In this document: one piece after another, positions 1 to 7,860 of the stretch
Numbering within the stretch: the stretch's first letter is position 1
How the letters are laid out: each line of letters begins with the position of its first letter
NCBI GenBank assembly: GCA_003164045.1
Contig: PLRU01000039.1
Span: 89,039-123,984 of the forward strand
From: Candidatus Lustribacter telmatis
GTDB lineage: Bacteria; Vulcanimicrobiota; Vulcanimicrobiia; Vulcanimicrobiales; Vulcanimicrobiaceae
Direction of reading: 5' to 3'
Length of the DNA: 34,946 nucleotides
Made by a program: the position numbers and the translations under genes
Notes under the pieces: model-generated
Told to the model about the DNA's origin: nothing
Database searches by the model: none
The model's input: only the letters and a program-made list of their open reading frames with translations

Positions 1-174
1 CTGCTCGGTGGGATGCTCATTACGCGCAACCTGCCGTTGCACGATCTCTTTACCTATGCCGCGATTCCGGTCGTCGCTGCGCTGATCGGCATCATCGCGC
101 TCGGCATCGCTCAGCGCCGGTTCGTTCACGTACCAGACGCCCCGATCGTCGTTGCGCAAGGAGTACCCGTATGA
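1..174 (+). CDS. MFS transporter, C-terminal fragment (probably aromatic-acid type)
   Basis: Frame 1 is open from the window edge to a TGA at 172-174 and gives 57 residues. They read as a glycine-containing loop, one hydrophobic helix (about residues 19-40: FTYAAIPVVAALIGIIALGI) and a short soluble tail. This looks like the last transmembrane helix of a Major Facilitator protein. The GG and the ...LPL...F...A.IP.. spacing resembles the end of aromatic acid:H+ symporters, but so little sequence cannot prove the substrate. The stop overlaps the ATG of the following dioxygenase (ATGA), so the two are translationally coupled, and the transporter may import that enzyme's substrate (inference). The rest of the gene lies outside the window. 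Confidence 0.6.
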   Translation: MLGGMLITRNLPLHDLFTYAAIPVVAALIGIIALGIAQRRFVHVPDAPIVVAQGVPV

Positions 175-1241
175 CCACCGCTACCAACGATCCCGCCGCT
201 TGGACGCGCAGCTCGTTCGCCGATGAGAACGCCTACCTCGTTCACCTCACCGCCGAAGACCGGCAAACCATCGTCGATGCGGTGCACAAACTGCGCGAGC
301 GCGGACGCCTCGACGTCCCCGTCGAAACGCTGACCAAAGACGAGTTCGCATTCGGCAGTCTCTCGGCGAAACTGGATGCGGCGTATGAAGACGTCCGCTC
401 CGGCCGCGGCTTTACGATCATGCGCCGCCTGCCGCTCGACGATCAGCTGACGCTCGATGAATTTCGCGCTGCCGTGTGGGGCATCGGCCTGCACTTCGGC
501 GGGCGGATGCTCTCGCAGAACGCATCGGGCGAACTGATCACCGAAGTCGTCGATGCGACGGCCAACGATCCGACGCCGCGCATGTATCGCAGCAACGTCG
601 AACTGCGGCTGCATACCGACATCACCGACATGCTTTCGCTAGCGTGCTGGCACAAGGCGGAGAGCGGCGGACGTTCGACGATCGGCAGCGGGATCGGCAT
701 TCACGACGAGATCGCGCGGCGCGATCCGCACGCGCTCGCGCTACTCTACGGTGGATATCAGTACCATTTGCTCGGCGAAGAAGCCGACGGCGCGTCGCCC
801 TTCACGCCGTATCGGGTGCCCATTTTTGCCGAAGTCGATGGAGCGGTGAGCGTACACTACCAGCGCACGGGCATCGCGGCCGGACATCGCGCCAGCGGCG
901 TGCCGCTCAGCGACGAAGACATTCACGCGCTCGATCTTTTCGACGAGGTCGCGCGCATGCCCGAGTTTCGCCTGGAGTTCGATCTCGAACGCGGCGACAT
1001 GCTCGTGATCAACAACTATACGGTGATGCACGCGCGGGGCGGCTTCAAGAACCATCCGGAGCCCGAACGCATCCGGCGCTTCATCCGTCTGTGGCCGTCG
1101 GGCGAGCATTTCCGTAAGGTGCCGAAGGAATTCGAACACTTCGATGGACCCGGCGTACCGCCGCAACCCGGCAAGACGTGTACGTTCGACTTCAAGGACC
1201 TCGCCGCAAGCGATCCGCGCGCAGTCGGCCGAGCGAGCTAG
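171..1241 (+). CDS. TauD/TfdA-family Fe(II)/2-oxoglutarate-dependent dioxygenase
   Basis: A 356-residue protein of the TauD/TfdA family, cytosolic enzymes that couple decarboxylation of 2-oxoglutarate to hydroxylation of a substrate. The Fe(II) ligands are visible as H148-T-D150 (HTD) and a distal H287 in VMHARGGF. An arginine cluster about 16-20 residues later (ERIRRFIRLW) would bind 2-oxoglutarate. The surrounding spacing (SGGRSTIGSG after the HxD) is typical of the fold. The start is the ATG that overlaps the upstream MFS stop. The partner transporter hints at a small organic acid as substrate, but this family is catalytically diverse and no specific substrate can be assigned. It is convergent with pobA. 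Confidence 0.85.
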   Translation: MTTATNDPAAWTRSSFADENAYLVHLTAEDRQTIVDAVHKLRERGRLDVPVETLTKDEFAFGSLSAKLDAAYEDVRSGRGFTIMRRLPLDDQLTLDEFRAAVWGIGLHFGGRMLSQNASGELITEVVDATANDPTPRMYRSNVELRLHTDITDMLSLACWHKAESGGRSTIGSGIGIHDEIARRDPHALALLYGGYQYHLLGEEADGASPFTPYRVPIFAEVDGAVSVHYQRTGIAAGHRASGVPLSDEDIHALDLFDEVARMPEFRLEFDLERGDMLVINNYTVMHARGGFKNHPEPERIRRFIRLWPSGEHFRKVPKEFEHFDGPGVPPQPGKTCTFDFKDLAASDPRAVGRAS

Positions 1242-1261
1242 CCAAACGTAGCAGCTTTGCA

Positions 1262-1295
1262 CATTTGTCATCCAGAGCGCAGCGCCGAAGGACAG
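1262..1295. repeat. Degenerate copy of the intergenic repeat seen at 32108-32157
   Basis: The gap between the convergent dioxygenase and pobA contains the blocks CATTTGTCAT, GAGCGCAG and GAAGGACAG in the same order as at 32108-32157 (CATTTGTCAT, GAGCGCAG, GAGGGACAG). The middle is shorter and diverged. It looks like a decayed member of a dispersed intergenic repeat family, and both copies lie between convergent gene ends. It may help termination, but no clear stem plus T-run is visible. Confidence 0.5.
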
Positions 1296-1304
1296 CCGGA
1301 AGAC

Positions 1305-2492
1305 TTACCTCTCGATGGGAAGTCCGACGTATTGTTCTGCTAACATCTCTGCTCCGGCGTGCGATCGGGTGACGTAGTCGAGTTCCGAGAGCTGAACCTC
1401 ATTATCGAAAGGCAGCCGGTCGTTGAACGTATGCGTCAGCGACGTCATCCACCAGGAGAAGCGCGCCGCAGCCCAAGACCGGCGAAGCGCCGTGTCGGAA
1501 TAGCCGCGCAATTTCTCGTCAGAACCACTCTTGTAGAATGTCTCAAACGCGCGGGCCAGCACCGCCACGTCTGCGAGCGCGAGGTTCATGCCTTTTGCAC
1601 CCGTCGGCGGAACGATATGCGCCGCGTCACCGGCGAGGAAGAGTCGCTCGAAGCGCATCGGGGCGGTCATGAAGCTGCGCATCGGTAAGATCGTCTTTTG
1701 AAGAATGGGACCTTCGATGAGCGGCGGCGTTTCGTCGCCTTCGAGGCGATGATGGAATTCGCTCCAAATGCGATCGTCCGACCACTTCGCGATGTCTTCG
1801 TCGACTTCAACCTGAAGATAGAGCCGCGACATCGTATTCGAGCGCATGGTAAAGAGCGCAAAGCCGTCGGGATGATGCACGTAGATCAGTTCCGGGTCGA
1901 TCGGCGGCGACTCGCTGAGAATGCCGAGCCACGCAAACGGATATTCGCGGTCGTAGGTTTGAATCGCATTGACTGGAATCGACGGACGGCTGATGCCGTG
2001 GAAGCCGTCGCAGCCGGCAACGAAGTCGCACGTGATACGGACGCCGTTCCCGGCGGAATCGACGTAGCGGATCGCCGGCGTATCCGTATCGAGTGCTTCA
2101 AGTGCCACGCCGCTGCAGTCAAATCGAATTTCGCCGCCCGCGGCAAGCTGCAAGGCGATGAGATCTTTTACGATCTCCTGTTGACCGTAAATGAACATCG
2201 AACGGCTGGTGAGGCCCTTGATGTCGATGTGATGGCTGCGTCCGTCGAAGCGGATGTAGATGCCGCCGTGGACGAGCGCCTCGCGATGCAGTCGCTCGGC
2301 CGCGCCGATCTCATCCATCAGGTCGACGCTACCCTGCTCCATGAGCCCGGCCCGAATGCGGGTTTCGCAGTACTCTCTCGACCGGGCCTCCAGGATGATC
2401 GTCTCGATGCCGGCCAACCGCAGCAGATGCGCGAGCATCAAGCCCGCGGGCCCGGCGCCAACAATTCCGACTGCCGTTCGCGTGCTCTCCAT
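1305..2492 (-). CDS. pobA: 4-hydroxybenzoate 3-monooxygenase (PobA)
   Basis: A 395-residue class A flavoprotein monooxygenase that hydroxylates 4-hydroxybenzoate to protocatechuate with NAD(P)H and O2. It is nearly colinear with Pseudomonas PobA (394 aa). The FAD site GAGPAG lies at residues 12-17. Next come RIRAGLMEQG and VHGGIYIRFDG, the GD motif LFLAGDAAHIVPPTGAKG, and the C-terminal AEQYVGLP. Counterparts of the active-site Tyr201 (here Y204, LIYVHHP), Arg214, Tyr222, Pro293 and Tyr385 are all present, while the Ser212 position appears to be Thr. The ATG at 2492 was chosen over an in-frame ATG at 2516 because it gives the family length. It is divergent from ileS. Protocatechuate ring-cleavage genes are not in the window. 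Confidence 0.93.
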   Translation of the reverse strand: MESTRTAVGIVGAGPAGLMLAHLLRLAGIETIILEARSREYCETRIRAGLMEQGSVDLMDEIGAAERLHREALVHGGIYIRFDGRSHHIDIKGLTSRSMFIYGQQEIVKDLIALQLAAGGEIRFDCSGVALEALDTDTPAIRYVDSAGNGVRITCDFVAGCDGFHGISRPSIPVNAIQTYDREYPFAWLGILSESPPIDPELIYVHHPDGFALFTMRSNTMSRLYLQVEVDEDIAKWSDDRIWSEFHHRLEGDETPPLIEGPILQKTILPMRSFMTAPMRFERLFLAGDAAHIVPPTGAKGMNLALADVAVLARAFETFYKSGSDEKLRGYSDTALRRSWAAARFSWWMTSLTHTFNDRLPFDNEVQLSELDYVTRSHAGAEMLAEQYVGLPIER

Positions 2493-2552
2493 AATCCAGG
2501 CTGATCTTCCGAGCATGGTGCCGTACGCCTTTTCGCGAACCTCATTCGTTCC
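2493..2552. promoter_or_regulatory. Divergent pobA/ileS intergenic region
   Basis: Sixty bases separate the start codons of pobA (minus) and ileS (plus), so both promoters must lie here or inside the genes. A small dyad, GAAC-N7-GTTC, sits at about 2537-2551, just before the ileS ATG. No convincing -35/-10 pair and no T-box or other riboswitch architecture is visible in this short space. Confidence 0.3.
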
Positions 2553-5324
2553 ATGTCCGAGACGCAAACGCCGCGGCGCGACTACCGCACCACCCTCAAT
2601 CTGCCGCGGACCGACTTCCCGATGCGCGCCGAGCTGCCCAAGCGGGAGCCCGACCGCGTCCGTTGGTGGGCCGAGCACGACACCTATCGCAAGCGCTTAG
2701 CGAAGAACGCCGGCAACGCGCCGTTCATCCTGCACGACGGACCGCCGTATGCCAACGGCGATCTGCACATGGGGCACTTCCTCAACCGCGTCCTCAAAGA
2801 CGCCTTCGTCAAGATCAACTTGCTCGACGGAAAAGTCGCAGATTTCGTTCCCGGCTGGGACATGCACGGTTTGCCGATCGAACTCGAGACGCTCAAGCAT
2901 CTCAAACTCGATTTCCACCACGTCGATCCGCTCGAACTGCGCGAAAAGTGCCGCGAGCGCGCGCTCTACTGGCTCGAGCGGCAGCGCGATGCGATCTTGC
3001 GCATGGGCGTGCTCGGACATTACGACGATCCCTACATGACGATCAAGCCGCGTTTCGAAGGCGCGATCGTCGATGTGCTGGCCGAACTGGCCGAGGAGAA
3101 GCAGCTCTACAAAGGCTTGCGCGCAACGCTGTGGTGCGTGCACGATGAAACGGCGCTCGCTGAAGCGGAGATCGAATACAAGGACCATACCTCGCAGTCG
3201 ATCTACGTGCGCTTCCCGGCGAACGCCGCGCAGCGGGCCGACATTGCGAAGCGTTTCGGCGTCGCCGACGACGGCACGCCGCTCTCGATCGTGATCTGGA
3301 CGACGACGCCGTGGACGCTGCCTGCGAACGTTGCGATCGCGATCAAGCCCGAGGCCGAATATGCGCTCTACCGCGTCGGCGGCGAAGACATCGTGGTGGC
3401 CGAGGCGCTCGCCGCGCCGCTCATCGAGCGCATCAGCGGCGAACGCAACGGCGTCCTGCGCGCGATGGCGCTCGGCGATGCGGTGGCGGGCGCGAGCGTG
3501 CGTCATCCGTTCCTCGATCGCGATTCGGTGGTGGTGCTGGCCGATTACGTGGAACTCGAAACGGGAACCGGTGCCGTACACACGGCGCCGGGTCACGGTA
3601 CGGACGACTTCGCGACCGGCGTGAAGTACGGTTTGCCGATCCTCAATCCGGTCGACGGCGCGGGTAAATTCACGGCCGAAGCCGGTCCGTACGCGGGCCA
3701 GCATATCTTCAAAGCGCAGCAGCAGATCATCGACGATCTGCGCGCTTCGGGATTGCTCGTTGCGGCGGAATCGTACGTGCATTCCTACCCGCATTGCTGG
3801 CGCTGCAAGAATCCCGTCGTATTCCGCGCCACGGCGCAGTGGTTCATCGCAATGGACGCCAACAATTTGCGCCGGCGCATCGTCGGGCAGCTGCCGGAAG
3901 TCACCTGGACACCCGGCTGGGGCGAAGAACGCATGACGCAGATGATCGAGAACCATCCGGAATGGTGTCTCTCGCGTCAACGCACCTGGGGTACGCCGAT
4001 TCCGGCGATGGTGTGCAACGCGTGCCAGGAATCGATCCTCGATCCCGGCATCGCGCGCATCGTCGCCGACCGGTTTCGCGCGGATAGCGCGAGCGTCTGG
4101 TGGACGGAGCCGGCGGAAGCGTTTTTGCCTGCGGGCTTCACGTGTCCGAGGTGCGCGGGAACGACGTTCACCAAAGAGATGAACATCGTCGACATCTGGT
4201 TTGAGTCGGGCGTGACGCATCGCGCCGTGCTTGAGGATCGCGGCATGCCGTGGCCGGCCGACGTCTATCTCGAAGGCGGCGATCAATATCGCGGCTGGTT
4301 CCGCTCGAGCCTCGTTACCGCCGTCGCGACCAAAGGGCGCCCGCCGTATAAGGAAGTCGTAGCAACGGGCTGGGTGGTCGATCAGGACGGCCGCGCGATG
4401 CACAAGTCGACCGGCAACTACATCGGTGCGGTCGACGGCATGGAGAAGTACGGCGCCGACGTGCTGCGCTTATGGGTCGCATCGGTGGAATACACGGCCG
4501 ACGTGCGCCTGGGCGCGAAGCTGCTCGAGAACGTCGCCAACGTCTATCGCAATTTGCGCAACCGCTTCCGTTGGTATCTCGGCTCGGTCGACGACCTGAC
4601 GCCGGAGTCCGTCGTGCCGCGCGCGCAGATGGAGCCGATCGACCGCCTCGTGCTGACGAAGCTCGACGCCGTTACGCGCGATATCGTCGTCGCGTATCGC
4701 GAGTTCCGCCTGCACGACGCCTACCTCGCGCTGCAAAAGTTCGATAGCGACGATCTCTCCGCATTTTACGTCGATGCGCTCAAGGACCGGCTCTACACGA
4801 GCGCTCCGGGTTCGGCGCGGCGCCGCAGCGCGCAGTCGGCGGTGCTCGAGATCTTCCGCACGGTCGCCGTGCTTACGGCGCCGATCCTCTCGTTCACCGC
4901 CGAAGAAGCCTGGCAGGCGCTGCCCGCCGGGCTGCGCGGTGACGACGAGAGCATCTTCGACCTCGCCTTCCCGAAGATCGGCGCGATCGACGTCCCCGGA
5001 TTGGAACTCTGGGATACGCTCAAGGCGTTACGTGCGCAAGTTGCGTCCGCCGAAGGCGAACGCGATTTTCAGCTCGATGCCGACGTTACCGTATCGGCGG
5101 CCCAACTCGATGCGGTCCGCGCACTCGGCGACGGCCTGCGTGAAAGTCTCGTCGTCTCGTCGCTGCGCGGCCTTACGGCATCGCCCGACGGCACGGCCCA
5201 AGTGAAGGTTATAAACGCGGCTGGTGACAAGTGCGAGCGCTGCTGGAAGTACCTTCCGCTCGGCACCGACGCCGAACATCCGACCCTCTGTGCTCCCTGC
5301 TCGACGATCGTCAGAGACCTTTAA
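2553..5324 (+). CDS. ileS: Isoleucyl-tRNA synthetase
   Basis: A 923-residue class I aminoacyl-tRNA synthetase that charges tRNA(Ile) with isoleucine in the cytosol. The HIGH motif is HMGH (residues 72-75) within DGPPYANGDLHMGHFLNR. The editing (CP1) domain has TTTPWTLPAN and GTGAVHTAPGHGTDD. The KMSKS loop reads AMHKST (about 615-620), with the first lysine replaced but the second kept. WFESGVTHRAVL and GGDQYRGWF are family hallmarks. The C-terminal zinc site is C894/C897 and C913/C916. Length and domain order match the type 1 (bacterial) form. The ATG at 2553 fits the conserved N-terminus (YRTTLNLPRTDFPMRA). The TAA stop is part of the Shine-Dalgarno of the next gene. It is a housekeeping gene embedded in a catabolic neighbourhood. 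Confidence 0.97.
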   Translation: MSETQTPRRDYRTTLNLPRTDFPMRAELPKREPDRVRWWAEHDTYRKRLAKNAGNAPFILHDGPPYANGDLHMGHFLNRVLKDAFVKINLLDGKVADFVPGWDMHGLPIELETLKHLKLDFHHVDPLELREKCRERALYWLERQRDAILRMGVLGHYDDPYMTIKPRFEGAIVDVLAELAEEKQLYKGLRATLWCVHDETALAEAEIEYKDHTSQSIYVRFPANAAQRADIAKRFGVADDGTPLSIVIWTTTPWTLPANVAIAIKPEAEYALYRVGGEDIVVAEALAAPLIERISGERNGVLRAMALGDAVAGASVRHPFLDRDSVVVLADYVELETGTGAVHTAPGHGTDDFATGVKYGLPILNPVDGAGKFTAEAGPYAGQHIFKAQQQIIDDLRASGLLVAAESYVHSYPHCWRCKNPVVFRATAQWFIAMDANNLRRRIVGQLPEVTWTPGWGEERMTQMIENHPEWCLSRQRTWGTPIPAMVCNACQESILDPGIARIVADRFRADSASVWWTEPAEAFLPAGFTCPRCAGTTFTKEMNIVDIWFESGVTHRAVLEDRGMPWPADVYLEGGDQYRGWFRSSLVTAVATKGRPPYKEVVATGWVVDQDGRAMHKSTGNYIGAVDGMEKYGADVLRLWVASVEYTADVRLGAKLLENVANVYRNLRNRFRWYLGSVDDLTPESVVPRAQMEPIDRLVLTKLDAVTRDIVVAYREFRLHDAYLALQKFDSDDLSAFYVDALKDRLYTSAPGSARRRSAQSAVLEIFRTVAVLTAPILSFTAEEAWQALPAGLRGDDESIFDLAFPKIGAIDVPGLELWDTLKALRAQVASAEGERDFQLDADVTVSAAQLDAVRALGDGLRESLVVSSLRGLTASPDGTAQVKVINAAGDKCERCWKYLPLGTDAEHPTLCAPCSTIVRDL

Positions 5325-5333
5325 GGAGTTACC

Positions 5334-5903
5334 GTGATCAAACGTTTCGCGCTCGCCGGCATCCTGGCTGCGGCGATGATCGCCCCGGCCGCCGCAACGG
5401 ATGCCACGCTGGATGTTCCGCACACGCAGGCCGAGTTCACGGTCACGCACTTGGCGGTGAGCAAAGTGCACGGAGAAATCCCGCTCATTGCGGGCACCGC
5501 TACGTTTAACGACGCCGGACTGCCGACCGCCAGCAGCGCTTCGTTCGACATGACCAACGTCGACTCGCGCGATCCCAATCGCGACAAGAGCCTCAAGACC
5601 GACTACTTCGAGACGGACAAATATCCGACGATGACGTTCGTTGAGAAGAAGATCGAAGGTACGCCGGCCGCGTTCAAGATGACGGGCGACCTCACGCTGC
5701 ACGGCGTAACCAAATCGATCGTGCTCAGCGGCAAGGTCGACAACAGCGTCGTGATCCGCGGCAAGCGCCACGTCGGCTACACCGCGACGGCCACGATCGA
5801 CCGCCGCGACTTCGGCATCGTCTTCGCAAAGATGCTCGACAACCAGCTCTTCGCCGGCTACGACGTCCAAATCGATGTCGAAACGGACGCCACCGAAAAA
5901 TAA
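5334..5903 (+). CDS. YceI-family exported protein
   Basis: A 189-residue protein starting with GTG, preceded by TAAGGAG (which includes the ileS stop). Residues 1-22 (MIKRFALAGILAAAMIAPAAA) form a classical signal peptide with an AxA cleavage site. The remainder has the YceI lipocalin-like pattern: DVPHTQAEFTVTHL, the DxRDxxRD-type segment VDSRDPNRDKSLKTDYF, MTFVEKKIEG and GDLTLHGVTKSIVL. Family members bind isoprenoid or other amphiphilic ligands in the periplasm, and the ligand here is unknown. It lies 9 bases after ileS and probably is co-transcribed. Its end is 2 bases from the end of the convergent DJ-1 gene. Confidence 0.88.
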   Translation: MIKRFALAGILAAAMIAPAAATDATLDVPHTQAEFTVTHLAVSKVHGEIPLIAGTATFNDAGLPTASSASFDMTNVDSRDPNRDKSLKTDYFETDKYPTMTFVEKKIEGTPAAFKMTGDLTLHGVTKSIVLSGKVDNSVVIRGKRHVGYTATATIDRRDFGIVFAKMLDNQLFAGYDVQIDVETDATEK

Positions 5904-5905
5904 GA

Positions 5906-6598
5906 CTACGCGGTCGAGGGCGGCAGAAGGCCGGCCGCGCGTTGCGCGGCGCGGACGCGCTTTTCGGAGAGACCCTGCGTTCGCGCACGGAATTGTGCGA
6001 CGAGGTGGGGCGGCGCGACGTCGGGGGAGCCGGCGTTGAACGGCGGCGCGGGGTTGTATTCGCTGCCGAGTTGGATGAGTTGTGCGCGGTCGTCGCCCCA
6101 GAGCCGCGCGACGACCGTGAGCGCGAAGTCGATGCCGGCGGTGACGCCGCCGCCGGTAATGCGGTTGCGGTCGATCACGACGCGCTCGTTGACCGGATGC
6201 GCGCCGAAGATCGGAAGCAGGTCCATCGCGTTCCAATGGGTCGTCGCGCGATAGCCGCGTAGCAGGCCGGCTGCGCCGAGGACGAGCGCGCCGGTGCAGA
6301 CCGACGTAATCCATTGCGCATGCGGTGCGCGTTCACGCAAGAAGTCGAGGACTTCGGCGTCTTCCATCAGTCCGAGCGTGCCGGGGCCGCCGCCGACGAA
6401 GAGGAGATCGAGTTCCGGTGCATCGCGTAAGGCCACGGCGGGCAGCACGCGGCCGCCCGAATCGGTGCGTACCGGATCGGTTGTTTTTGCGAGGACGACC
6501 GTCGTCGCGTCCGCGACGCGCGCGAACACGTCTGCTGGGCCGGCAAAATCGAGATTGGTCATGTTCTCGAAAATCAACATCCCGATGGTAAAAGCCAT
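5906..6598 (-). CDS. DJ-1/PfpI-family protein, isonitrile-hydratase-like
   Basis: A 230-residue cytosolic protein of the DJ-1/PfpI (class I glutamine-amidotransferase-like) fold. The nucleophile elbow is C101 in TSVCTGALVLGAAGLL, followed by ATTHWNAMDLLP and TGGGVTAGIDFAL. This is the layout of the cyclohexyl-isocyanide hydratase (InhA) subgroup, which hydrates isonitriles to N-formamides. The N-terminus (IGMLIFENMTNLDFAGPADVF) also matches. Other DJ-1 proteins act as glyoxalases or as the N-terminal half of AraC-type regulators. No helix-turn-helix domain follows here, so an enzyme is more likely. The start at 6598 lies 2 bases after the stop of the upstream binding-protein gene, so the two form one operon. 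Confidence 0.78.
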   Translation of the reverse strand: MAFTIGMLIFENMTNLDFAGPADVFARVADATTVVLAKTTDPVRTDSGGRVLPAVALRDAPELDLLFVGGGPGTLGLMEDAEVLDFLRERAPHAQWITSVCTGALVLGAAGLLRGYRATTHWNAMDLLPIFGAHPVNERVVIDRNRITGGGVTAGIDFALTVVARLWGDDRAQLIQLGSEYNPAPPFNAGSPDVAPPHLVAQFRARTQGLSEKRVRAAQRAAGLLPPSTA

Positions 6599-6600
6599 TG

Positions 6601-7779
6601 CTATAGCGGCCGTCCGCCCGGGCGGCTCACGCCGACCCAGGTATCTTTCGCTGCATCCCAACGCACCATCACGACGCCGCTGGGGCCGAGTCCGCGCTGC
6701 GGAATCGCGCGGAAATTGTAGCTGCCGTTGATGCCGATCCAATTGCGCTGCGCGTCAAAGTACGCGCGCAGTTGCGCGGCCGTAGCGCCCGTACCTAACT
6801 TGCGCAGTGCGCCGACGAGCAGTTGCGCGGGATCCCAGGCGAGGCTCTGACCGTTGTCGGGCCGGATGCCTTTGGCGTTGAACTGCGCGAGATAGGCGGT
6901 CACGGCGTCGCGCGTCGGCCGGTCGCCGATCTCGCCGGGCGCATAACTCGGTGCGGCCGGAAAGAGCAACTCCGCGGGCAGAAAGCCGGCGTATTGCTTC
7001 ATCTGGTTGTAGGTGAGGTTGCCGTTGCTCGTGAGGATCGGCATCGCGATGCCGGCATCGTTGGCCGAGCGCAGCAGCGTTCCGGCCGGCGTGCCCGTGC
7101 TCCATGCGATCGTCGCTTGCGCGCCCGAACTCTTGATGCGCGTCATCTGGGCGACGGTGCTGAGGTCGGCCGGGTTGAAGTGCTCGCGCGTCACGATCTG
7201 CACGCCGCTGTTTTCGGGCAATGCGATCGCTTCGTCGATCGAGCGTTCCGCTTCTTGTCCGGTCGTGTCGGTCGACGTGATCACGGCGAGTTTGCGCAAA
7301 CCGCGCAGCCGCAGATAGCGCACCGACACCAGGATCAGATCGCGCGTCGAGAAGCTCGATGAATACACATAACTGTTCTCGGCGGGGCGTATGCCCGGCG
7401 AGAAACAGTAGAGGACGGGTCCGTCTTTGACCATCGGAACGATCGCGCTGCACAGCGCGCTCAGCGACGAGCCGAGAATGATCGGTACGTGCTTGGCCAC
7501 GAGGTCGGCCGCGAGCTGCACCGCCGTGCGCGGATTGGATTGGTCGTCGGCCACGACGAAGTGAATGGGCCGCCCGTCGATTCCACCGCCGGCGTTCACG
7601 CGCGTCTCGACGGTGCCGAGCGCATCTTGCTCTTCCTTACCGAGAAACGCGCCGCTGCCGGTAACCGGCAATATCGCGTTGATCTCATACGGATCGGCGG
7701 CGCCCACGGGCGCGCCCGCATTCACGATCGCGCCGAATAGCACGGCAGCAGCAATGGTGCGCCTTATTGTGAGCAGCAT
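6601..7779 (-). CDS. ABC transporter substrate-binding protein, branched-chain amino acid type
   Basis: A 392-residue periplasmic binding protein of the Leu/Ile/Val (Peripla_BP_6) class. Residues 1-29 (MLLTIRRTIAAAVLFGAIVNAGAPVGAA) are a signal peptide. The mature part begins DPYEINAILPVTGSGAFLGKEEQDAL with VETRVNAGGGIDGRPI, the standard first strand and helix of the family. The start at ATG 7779 puts the signal peptide at the N-terminus; the longer in-frame extension to 7860 would bury it. There is no permease or ATPase beside it, so it may feed the liv-type transporter at 13513-17951 or work with components outside the window. It is followed 2 bases later by the DJ-1/PfpI gene and is divergent from another binding protein. 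Confidence 0.88.
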   Translation of the reverse strand: MLLTIRRTIAAAVLFGAIVNAGAPVGAADPYEINAILPVTGSGAFLGKEEQDALGTVETRVNAGGGIDGRPIHFVVADDQSNPRTAVQLAADLVAKHVPIILGSSLSALCSAIVPMVKDGPVLYCFSPGIRPAENSYVYSSSFSTRDLILVSVRYLRLRGLRKLAVITSTDTTGQEAERSIDEAIALPENSGVQIVTREHFNPADLSTVAQMTRIKSSGAQATIAWSTGTPAGTLLRSANDAGIAMPILTSNGNLTYNQMKQYAGFLPAELLFPAAPSYAPGEIGDRPTRDAVTAYLAQFNAKGIRPDNGQSLAWDPAQLLVGALRKLGTGATAAQLRAYFDAQRNWIGINGSYNFRAIPQRGLGPSGVVMVRWDAAKDTWVGVSRPGGRPL

Positions 7780-7837
7780 GGCCCGATGTTCGTTACGGGC
7801 AAACGATCCTACCTGGGCGCGTTCGCAGGTCCGGACA

Positions 7838-7860
7838 TTGGCGTGACAGTACGACGCCAA
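7838..7860. promoter_or_regulatory. Perfect 7-bp dyad next to a start codon, candidate operator
   Basis: TTGGCGT at 7838-7844 and ACGCCAA at 7854-7860 form a perfect inverted repeat with a 9-base spacer. It ends exactly one base before the ATG at 7861. It lies in the 81-base divergent gap between two binding-protein genes. The size (23 bp) fits a dimeric regulator site. It could equally fold as an RNA hairpin that masks the start of the binding-protein/Rieske/decarboxylase unit. No regulator gene is present in the window. Confidence 0.4.

Noticed and set aside
2493..2552. T-box riboswitch before ileS
   Set aside because: The gap is only 60 bases and shows no T-box sequence or terminator/antiterminator stems.
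2697..4403. Minus-strand 568-codon frame inside ileS
   Set aside because: Lies wholly within a highly conserved synthetase gene, has shadow-type composition and no recognisable motif or ribosome site.
4389..4415. AMHKST in place of KMSKS as a sign of a broken isoleucyl-tRNA synthetase
   Set aside because: The second, more important lysine is kept and this variant appears in intact bacterial enzymes as far as I recall; all other motifs and both zinc-site cysteine pairs are present.
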